Part shown: piece after piece, positions 15,758 through 20,792 of the stretch
How the letters are laid out: every line of letters begins with the position of its first letter
Position numbering within the stretch: position 1 is the first letter of the stretch
Translations under genes and position numbers: made by a program
Assembly: GCA_900543875.1 (NCBI GenBank)
Contig: UQSV01000032.1
Coordinates: forward strand, 1 to 20,792
Direction: 5' to 3'
Length of the DNA stretch: 20,792 nt
Source of the DNA: an uncultured Coriobacteriaceae bacterium
GTDB taxonomy: Bacteria > Actinomycetota > Coriobacteriia > Coriobacteriales > Atopobiaceae
The notes under the pieces: model-generated
The model's database searches: none
The model's input: only the letters and a program-made list of their open reading frames with translations
What the model was told of the DNA's origin: nothing

Positions 15758-16421
15758 CGCTCTCCTCCACTCCGTCGGCGCCTATGAGCTCGCGCTCCTC
15801 GTCAAAGTCTGCCACGGCCTGCTCGAGGGTCGATTCGATCGAGCGGCCCGAGAGGCGCTCGCGGATGAACTTGCGCGACTCCTCGTCGGGGGCAAACTGC
15901 TCCAGGTCGGGCAACTCGCGCAGCGACTTGAGGCCAAAGCGCTCAAGGAAGGCCTGCGTGGTTGCGTAGCGGATGGCCTGGGCGCGCTGAGGGTCGCGGC
16001 CGGCCTCGCGCACGAGCCCCTTGTCGACGAGCGAGGAGATGACGCCGTCGGAGTTGACGCCGCGGATGGCCTTGACGCCCTCGCGCGTGACCGGTTGGTG
16101 GTAGGCGATCACGGCGAGCGTCTCGAGGGCCGCCTGCGACAGGCGCCTCGTGTCCCAGCTCATGACGAGCGCCTCGACCTGGTCGTGGTAGGCGGGGTGG
16201 GTGAACAGCCTCCAGCCGCCCGCCACCTCGCGCAGCTGAAAGCCGCGGTTTGCGTCGGCGTACTCGGCGGCGAGGTCGGCGAGCTGGGCGGAGACCTCGC
16301 CGGGGGCGGCTCCCAAGACCTTCGCGAGGTCGGTTGCGCTCACCGGGTCGCTCGACGCCAGGAGCATCGCCTCGAGCGCGCCCCTCATGTCCTGCGACTC
16401 GAGCTTGTCGAGCTCTCTCAT
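15747..16421 (-). CDS. scpB: Segregation and condensation protein B
   Basis: ScpB dimers bind the kleisin ScpA in the SMC condensin complex that compacts and segregates chromosomes. The 224-residue protein has two winged-helix units; the hallmark second unit reads LSQAALETLAVIAYHQPVTR at 94-113 followed by IRGVNSDGVISSL at 119-131. The C-terminus is acidic. The start is joined to the scpA stop as TGATG (one shared base), and the end overlaps rluB by 11 bases. Tight coupling fits the need for fixed ScpA:ScpB stoichiometry. The smc gene is not in the window. Confidence 0.96.
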   Translation of the reverse strand: MRELDKLESQDMRGALEAMLLASSDPVSATDLAKVLGAAPGEVSAQLADLAAEYADANRGFQLREVAGGWRLFTHPAYHDQVEALVMSWDTRRLSQAALETLAVIAYHQPVTREGVKAIRGVNSDGVISSLVDKGLVREAGRDPQRAQAIRYATTQAFLERFGLKSLRELPDLEQFAPDEESRKFIRERLSGRSIESTLEQAVADFDEERELIGADGVEESDDE

Positions 16422-17227
16422 CAGTACTCTCCCTCCAGCTCGGCTAGTGTGGTCGCGTCGACCTCGTAGGCCGGCGCCCCCTCGATGCGGTCGATGTCGA
16501 TGTCGGCGAAGTTCTCGTCCTGCGTGAGCCTCACGCTGCCCAGCTTGTAAAGCTGCAGAATCGCGAGGAAGGTCACGACCACCTGCTCGGGCGTCGAGTC
16601 GCCGTCGAGCAGCTCCGAGAACGTGAGGTGGGGCTTCGCACGCGTCACGCGGTCTACGCTCGCCACGGTGAGGGCCACGGGCAGGCGCTTTGGCGCGATG
16701 TGCTCGGCCTCGAGCAGGAATCCCTCGCGCCGGCTGTCGAGGTCGGCGCAGATGACGGCAAGTCCTCGCAGCGTGATGCCCTCGAGGTAGTCGGGCATGG
16801 TGTTGAGAAACTCCGGGCCGGGGCCGGCCGTCCTGGGGTGCATGCGCGCCTGGGCCTCCATGCGGGCCCCCAGCGCTGCCGCGGCGTTCCTGAACTGCTT
16901 ATAGGCGATGAGCCGGGCGATGAGCACCTCGCGCGCCTCGTCGGGCGAGAGGTCGGAGAACTCGTCGTCCTCGTCATCGTCTGCGGCCGCGGGCGCGTCC
17001 TGGGGCACGAGCGAGGCCGCCTTGATGTCGAGCAGCGTCGAGGCCACGAGGACAAAGTCGCTCGCGACGTCGAGGTCGAGCTCGCCCATGCGCTCCACCT
17101 CGGCGAGGTACTGGTCTGCGACCTCAGAGACCGATATGGCGCCGATGTCGACGCGCTGGCGGCTCACGAGCTGCAGGAGCAGGTCGAACGGTCCCGAGTA
17201 GGCCTGGGTCTGTACGCGATAGCTCAC
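16421..17227 (-). CDS. scpA: Segregation and condensation protein A (kleisin)
   Basis: ScpA is the kleisin that bridges SMC heads. The 268-residue protein starts with the diagnostic YSGPFDLLLQLV segment (10-21), followed by VDIGAISVSEVADQYL (26-41) and a helical N-domain. An acidic linker DDDEDDEF lies at 83-90, and the C-terminal winged-helix region ends about residues 205-250 (VVVTFLAILQLYKLG). I chose the GTG at 17227, four bases after the protease stop, because homology begins at once; an ATG-equivalent start at 17299 would add 24 non-homologous-looking residues and overlap the protease gene. Confidence 0.94.
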   Translation of the reverse strand: MSYRVQTQAYSGPFDLLLQLVSRQRVDIGAISVSEVADQYLAEVERMGELDLDVASDFVLVASTLLDIKAASLVPQDAPAAADDDEDDEFSDLSPDEAREVLIARLIAYKQFRNAAAALGARMEAQARMHPRTAGPGPEFLNTMPDYLEGITLRGLAVICADLDSRREGFLLEAEHIAPKRLPVALTVASVDRVTRAKPHLTFSELLDGDSTPEQVVVTFLAILQLYKLGSVRLTQDENFADIDIDRIEGAPAYEVDATTLAELEGEY

Positions 17228-17231
17228 CCAA

Positions 17232-17930
17232 TCACATCCCCAGCAGAAGGTTGTAGAGGTTACCCACGCAGGCGTTGAGGTAGACGCCCAGCGGGTCAAA
17301 TCCCAGGCGAGGCAAGATGTAGAGGACGAAGATGAGGATAGGCATGGCGTAGCGCTGAACCTGGTAGTAGCGCTCGAGGGCCTCGCCCTTGAGGAAATAG
17401 CACACGACCTTGGAGCCGTCGAGCGGCGGCAGCGGGATGAGGTTGAAGAAGGCGAGCATGAGGTTTACCCACACGTAGCTCGAGAAGACCGTGAGCAAAA
17501 GCTCCATGGCACTCATACCCAGCACCAGCGGGCCGGAGAAGTAGATCTGCGGGTTTGCCTCGACGAGCGCCCACAGGCCGTTGAAGGCCGCGGCACCCAC
17601 GAGTGCCTGCAGAAGGTTCGAGGCAGGCCCGGCAAGCGCCACGAGCACCTCGTCGCGCCTGCGACTCTTGAGGCGGTAGGGGTTGTAGGGCACCGGCTTT
17701 GCGTAGCTGAACACGAAGCCGCCCATGATGCCCATGACGATGGGCAGCACGATCGAGCCAAAGGGATCGAGGTGTCTGGCGGGGTTGAGCGTGAGTCGAC
17801 CCGCCTCCTTGGCCGTGTCGTCGCCGCACAGGTGCGCCACGTAGCCGTGCGCGACCTCGTGGACGATGGCCGAGAAGACGAGCAGGACGACCGACAGGGC
17901 AGTCAGAGCGATGTGTTCGAGCGACAGCAA
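17232..17930 (-). CDS. Site-2 protease family (M50) membrane metalloprotease
   Basis: The 232-residue, multi-pass protein shows the intramembrane zinc motif HEVAH at 24-28 within a hydrophobic helix, NPARHLDPFGS at 49-59, and the third ligand region NLIPLPPLDGSKV with D171. It resembles the compact YwhC-type S2P group that lacks PDZ domains. About five to six hydrophobic segments are present. The start is chosen as TTG 17930, because AGGGAGG lies five bases upstream; the frame is open to a GTG at 17987, but that would overlap the preceding gene by 38 bases and add a non-hydrophobic, Cys-containing leader. It follows the small membrane protein by 19 bases and precedes scpA by four. Substrate unknown. 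Confidence 0.9.
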   Translation of the reverse strand: MLSLEHIALTALSVVLLVFSAIVHEVAHGYVAHLCGDDTAKEAGRLTLNPARHLDPFGSIVLPIVMGIMGGFVFSYAKPVPYNPYRLKSRRRDEVLVALAGPASNLLQALVGAAAFNGLWALVEANPQIYFSGPLVLGMSAMELLLTVFSSYVWVNLMLAFFNLIPLPPLDGSKVVCYFLKGEALERYYQVQRYAMPILIFVLYILPRLGFDPLGVYLNACVGNLYNLLLGM

Positions 17931-17935
17931 TGGCG

Positions 17936-17942
17936 CCTCCCT
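17936..17942 (-). promoter_or_regulatory. Ribosome-binding site deciding the TTG start of the M50 protease
   Basis: AGGGAGG on the minus strand lies five bases before TTG 17930 and just after the upstream stop codon at 17950-17952. No comparable site precedes the alternative GTG at 17987, which favours the shorter protein. Confidence 0.7.
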
Positions 17943-17949
17943 CTTGCAG

Positions 17950-18237
17950 CTAGCGCATGCGGCTTGGGGTGCAGGCGCGTCCAACACACCAGTCTATGAG
18001 ATAAAGGGCAGCGGCGCACAGCACAAAGTCGCCGCGAAACGCCGTGCCGAGCGGCGTTGCCACCACAAGAAGGCCCGCGAGGGCGTCCGGCTCGAGCGAG
18101 GTGACGGCGAGCGCCAGGTCGATCTGCGCGCCCCGGAGCTGGGGCAGCGGCACGAGCATGAAGACCGCGAGGCCAAGAAGGACGCGCGCGCACACCCTGA
18201 GGGCCAAGGAGACCTTCTCGGCCATGTGGCTAGGCAT
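17950..18237 (-). CDS. Small hypothetical membrane protein
   Basis: I do not recognise this 95-residue product. It has a clear hydrophobic helix at about 10-32 and another at about 66-87, with a moderately hydrophobic stretch at 50-65 between them, and a short basic C-terminus; two or three membrane spans are likely. The start is ATG 18237, which overlaps the ABC-F stop codon (ATGCCTAG) and has GAGGAGG six bases upstream inside the ABC-F gene; M5 at 18225 is an alternative. The M50 protease begins 19 bases downstream. Codon use looks like the neighbours and the hydrophobic pattern is coherent, so I think it is a real gene. Function cannot be told. Confidence 0.7.
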   Translation of the reverse strand: MPSHMAEKVSLALRVCARVLLGLAVFMLVPLPQLRGAQIDLALAVTSLEPDALAGLLVVATPLGTAFRGDFVLCAAALYLIDWCVGRACTPSRMR

Positions 18238-20227
18238 TCTGGGCCTCCTCGAGCTTGGTCGAGAGCTCCAGCCACTCCTCCTCGAGCGCGGGGATTTTCT
18301 TCTTAAGCGCGTTGTACTCGGAAAGGCACTCGTCAAAGCGCTTCTGATCGGCGTAGAGCTCCTCTGAGGCCATGAGCTCCATCAGCTCGTCATAGCGCTT
18401 GTGGGCGGGCTCGAGGGCGTCCTCGACCTCCTTGAGGCGCTTCTTGGTGGAGCGCAGCGACTTGGAGAGGGCATTTCTCGCCTCGGCCTCGGCGCGGCGC
18501 TGCTCCTTGGTCTTGACGTTGCGGCCGGTCTGCGTGGGCGCAGCCGCTGTCTGGGTCTTCGCGGGCTGGGCGGCCTTGGCGGAGCCGGCCTGCTCGCCCG
18601 CCTGGGCGGCAGCCTCGAGCTCGGCGCGCTTGAACAGGTAGTAGTCGTAGTCGCCGTCATAGATCGTGACCTGCCCGTCGCGCACGTCGACGACCTTGTT
18701 CGCCACCGCGCGCACGAGGTGCTCGTCGTGGCTGATGAGCAGGATGGTGCCCTTGAAGTCCACGAGCGCCTTCTCGAGGACGTCGACCGAGTCGATGTCG
18801 AGGTGGTTCGTGGGCTCGTCGAGGCACAGGAGCGGGTCGGGGGCCACGAGCATCTTGGCGAGGGCCAGACGTGCCCGCTCGCCTCCCGACAGCACGCCCA
18901 CGCGCTTCTCGACGTCGTCGCCCGAGAAGAGGAAGGCGCCGAGCAGGCGGCGCTCCTCGGAGCTCGTCCAGCCGGGAGCCGCCTCGTCCATCTCGGCCAT
19001 GACCGTGTTGGACTCGGTGAGGGTCTCGAGCTGGTGCTGGGCGTAGTAGGCGCTCGTGACGTTCTGGCCCATCTCGACCGTGCCCGCGTCGGGCTTCTCG
19101 AAGCCGAGGGCGAGCTTCATGAGGGTCGATTTGCCGGCGCCGTTGGGGCCCACGAGGGCCACGTGGTCGCCACGGTAGAATGTGGCGTTTGCGTCGGCGT
19201 AGACGAGATTGTCGCCAAAGGCCTTGCGGATGTGCTCGAGCGAGACCACCATGTCGCCCGTGCGCGGGGGCTCGGGGAAGCTGAAGCTCACCTTGCGCGA
19301 GCTCTCGGGAAGCACCACGAGCTCGCTCTTGATCTGCTCGATGCGCTTCATGCGCTCCTGGGCCTGGGCGGCCTTGGTGGGCTTGTAGCGGAACTTGTCT
19401 ACGAAGACCTGCATGTGGGCGATCTCGCGCTCCTGGGCGGCGCGCTTGGCGCGGAGCTGCTCGAGGTTGTCCTCGCGCTGGCGCAGGTAGGCGGAGTAGT
19501 TGCCCGTGTAGGTGGTGAGGCGGCGGTTCTCAAGGGCCGCGACGTGGCTCACGCAGGCGTCCATGAAGGCGCGGTCGTGGCTCACGAGCAGCACGGCTCC
19601 GTCGTAGCCAGAGAGGAACTGCTCGAGCCACTTAACGCTCTCGAGGTCGAGGTGGTTCGTGGGCTCGTCGAGCAGCAGCAGGTCGGGGTGGCGCAGGAGG
19701 AGCTTGGAGAGGGCTATGCGCATCTGCCAGCCGCCCGAGAAGTCCTCTGCGGGTTTGTCGAGGTCGTCGACGGGGAATCCGAGGCCGCACAGGATGGCGC
19801 GGGCGCGGCTCTCGAGCTCGTAGCCGCCCAGGCGCTCGAAGCGGTCCTGGGCGTGGCCGTACTCCTCGAGAAGTGCGTCGAGGCCGCCGCCCTCGCCGGC
19901 GTTGGCGATGGCAGCCTCGAGCTCGGAGATGCGCTCTCCCAGATGGCGGATCTCGGTGGCGGAGGCCATGACCTCCTCGAGGGCGGTGGCATGGCCGGCG
20001 AGCTTGGCCTCCTGCTCGAGGTAACCAACCGAGGTGCCCTTCTGGAAGCTTACCGTTCCCTCGTCGGGGGTCTCGACGCCCATGATGATCTTGAGCAGCG
20101 TGGTCTTGCCAGCGCCGTTGGGACCCACGAGGGCCCAGCGCTGGCCGGCGTTGAGCTGAAGCGTGGCGCCCTCGTAAAGGGTGCGGCCGCCGAATGATTT
20201 GGATACCTTGTCGGCAAGAAGAATCAA
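18230..20227 (-). CDS. ABC-F ATPase, YdiF/Uup-type ribosome-associated factor
   Basis: The 665-residue soluble protein has two ABC domains: Walker A GPNGAGKTT (35-43), signature FSGGWQMR (163-170) and DEPTNHLD (187-194); then GPNGAGKST (360-368), LSGGERARL (446-454) and DEPTNHLD (470-477). An inter-domain arm at about 245-310 is rich in basic residues (KFRYKPTKAAQAQ), and a Gln/Ala/Thr-rich linker (540-570) leads to a C-terminal coiled coil at 572-663. It lacks membrane segments, so it should act on ribosomes, by translation rescue or antibiotic protection, rather than as a transporter. The start is TTG 20227 with GGGAG five bases upstream, inside a palindrome that abuts the start. It is a different subtype from the Uup-like protein at the other end. 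Confidence 0.92.
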   Translation of the reverse strand: MILLADKVSKSFGGRTLYEGATLQLNAGQRWALVGPNGAGKTTLLKIIMGVETPDEGTVSFQKGTSVGYLEQEAKLAGHATALEEVMASATEIRHLGERISELEAAIANAGEGGGLDALLEEYGHAQDRFERLGGYELESRARAILCGLGFPVDDLDKPAEDFSGGWQMRIALSKLLLRHPDLLLLDEPTNHLDLESVKWLEQFLSGYDGAVLLVSHDRAFMDACVSHVAALENRRLTTYTGNYSAYLRQREDNLEQLRAKRAAQEREIAHMQVFVDKFRYKPTKAAQAQERMKRIEQIKSELVVLPESSRKVSFSFPEPPRTGDMVVSLEHIRKAFGDNLVYADANATFYRGDHVALVGPNGAGKSTLMKLALGFEKPDAGTVEMGQNVTSAYYAQHQLETLTESNTVMAEMDEAAPGWTSSEERRLLGAFLFSGDDVEKRVGVLSGGERARLALAKMLVAPDPLLCLDEPTNHLDIDSVDVLEKALVDFKGTILLISHDEHLVRAVANKVVDVRDGQVTIYDGDYDYYLFKRAELEAAAQAGEQAGSAKAAQPAKTQTAAAPTQTGRNVKTKEQRRAEAEARNALSKSLRSTKKRLKEVEDALEPAHKRYDELMELMASEELYADQKRFDECLSEYNALKKKIPALEEEWLELSTKLEEAQNA

Positions 20228-20237
20228 GGGAGCTCCC
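20228..20237. repeat. Perfect 10-bp palindrome abutting the ABC-F TTG start codon
   Basis: GGGAGCTCCC is its own reverse complement and contains the GGGAG ribosome-binding site of the ABC-F gene. It ends exactly at the TTG start. The second ABC-F gene has a 10-bp palindrome in the same position at 3101-3110. Confidence 0.5.
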
Positions 20238-20264
20238 GTTTAGGTCGAGAGGGGCGTGGCGTGG

Positions 20265-20639
20265 CTAGTCCTGGCAGAGGTGGATGGCGAATCCCGCGAT
20301 CTGGTCGTTGAAATAGACGAGCTTGGTGGAACCATCGGGGTTGAGGGCGCGAGAGGACTCATTGATGGTGAAGCCACGGCCCTCGAACCACTCTTCCGCG
20401 GCGACGATGTCGTTGACGCCAAAGCCGATGTGCCCCTTCTCTCCCCTGCCGCAGCCGCTCATGACCTCGACGAGCGTGTCGGCGAAGACAGAGACGGGCG
20501 TGGGGTTGGGCTCGAGGCCCATGAGGGTCTGGAAGAGCCCGGCGATCTGAGAGGCCTCCTCGGCGCTCGCGACGTTGATGCCCACGTGGGCAACGTGCAG
20601 GCCAAAGGCCTCAACGGGGTTGGTGATGGTGTCGCTCAT
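20265..20639 (-). CDS. VOC (glyoxalase-fold) family protein
   Basis: The 124-residue protein has the paired beta-alpha-beta pattern of the vicinal-oxygen-chelate fold. Possible metal ligands are H18 in HVGINV, E58 in VEVM, H70 in GHIGFGV and H120 in FAIHL. The sequence resembles the VOC domain that is fused behind KDPG aldolase in some Firmicutes; here it stands alone. That resemblance is from memory and should be checked. The start chosen is ATG 20639 with GGAGG about six bases upstream; the frame continues to 20705, but that start sits inside the tRNA-Ala terminator hairpin. Only 49 bases separate it from the terminator and I see no good promoter there. Substrate unknown. Confidence 0.88.
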   Translation of the reverse strand: MSDTITNPVEAFGLHVAHVGINVASAEEASQIAGLFQTLMGLEPNPTPVSVFADTLVEVMSGCGRGEKGHIGFGVNDIVAAEEWFEGRGFTINESSRALNPDGSTKLVYFNDQIAGFAIHLCQD

Positions 20640-20688
20640 GACGCCCTCCTGGTTACCTTGTTGGTACTTCCGTGCCGTCGTGCGATAC

Positions 20689-20717
20689 AAAAAAGGCCGG
20701 GACAAATGCCCCGGCCT
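20689..20717 (-). terminator. Intrinsic terminator after tRNA-Ala
   Basis: On the minus strand the 8-bp stem AGGCCGGG/CCCGGCCT with an eight-base loop is followed by TTTTTT (20694-20689). It lies 9 bases after the encoded CCA of tRNA-Ala and should release the tRNA transcript before the VOC gene. Confidence 0.9.
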
Positions 20718-20726
20718 CCTCGATTA

Positions 20727-20792
20727 TGGTGGAGATAAGGGGGTTCGAACCCCTGACCTCGTGACTGCCAGTCACGCGCTCTCCCAACTGAG
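20727..20792 (-). tRNA. tRNA-Ala (anticodon GGC), 5' end cut by the window edge
   Basis: The minus strand shows the D arm from position 11, the anticodon stem CGTGA/TCACG around loop CTGGCAG (anticodon GGC, alanine), a T arm AGGGG/CCCCT with loop TTCGAAC, the 3' acceptor strand TATCTCC, discriminator A and encoded CCA (20729-20727). About ten bases of the 5' end are missing. Base 70 is T, which fits the G3-U70 pair that identifies alanine tRNAs, though position 3 lies outside the window. Confidence 0.93.

Noticed and set aside
18401..20197. A 598-residue plus-strand open frame opposite the ABC-F gene
   Set aside because: It mirrors the codon bias of the ABC-F gene, has no recognisable motif and lies almost entirely within that gene.

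Overview
The window is GC-rich, and every protein-coding gene and both tRNA genes lie on the minus strand, so transcription runs from high to low coordinates. Gene content is chromosomal housekeeping: condensin accessory proteins, lipid and isoprenoid synthesis, CoA synthesis, DNA repair and ribosome factors. No phage, transposon, CRISPR or plasmid genes are seen. Protein styles (DegV, a Nif3/zinc-ribbon pair, Uup-like and YdiF-like ABC-F proteins, ScpAB) together with a cmk-plsC-ispH and der-plsY-gpsA order point to a GC-rich anaerobic actinobacterium, most likely of class Coriobacteriia (Collinsella/Olsenella/Atopobium relatives). That assignment is inference, not a database match.

Layout in transcription order. 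A tRNA-Ala(GGC), cut by the right edge, ends in a strong intrinsic terminator (20689-20717). Then follows a long, tightly packed gene run from 20639 to 6839: VOC-fold protein, ABC-F ATPase, small unknown membrane protein, site-2-type metalloprotease, scpA, scpB, an RluB-like pseudouridine synthase, histidine phosphatase, cmk, plsC, ispH, der, plsY, gpsA, rpe and a cysteine desulfurase. Many junctions overlap or abut (ATGA, GTGA, TGATG), so translational coupling is likely. A second strong terminator (6802-6827) closes this run. Only 14 bases later a second run begins: Nif3-like protein, COG1579 zinc-ribbon protein, coaBC, nfo, a Uup-like ABC-F, and degV after an 88-base gap. A tRNA-Pro(GGG) with its own promoter ends the window.

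How the genes fit together. gpsA makes glycerol-3-phosphate, plsY adds the first acyl chain and plsC the second, giving phosphatidic acid. The DegV protein at the far end may bind fatty acids for the same purpose. cmk feeds CDP for nucleic acids and CDP-diacylglycerol. ispH completes the MEP isoprenoid pathway. scpA and scpB form the kleisin part of SMC condensin. der, the pseudouridine synthase and two ABC-F proteins serve the ribosome.

I found no convincing new multi-gene system. The points most worth a second look are a PlsC-type acyltransferase whose catalytic HX4D motif reads HX4E, perfect 10-bp palindromes abutting the non-ATG start codons of both ABC-F genes, an unassigned 95-residue membrane protein coupled between an ABC-F and a site-2 protease, a terminator placed directly before the nif3-like ribosome-binding site, and a tandem-repeat insertion in cmk.
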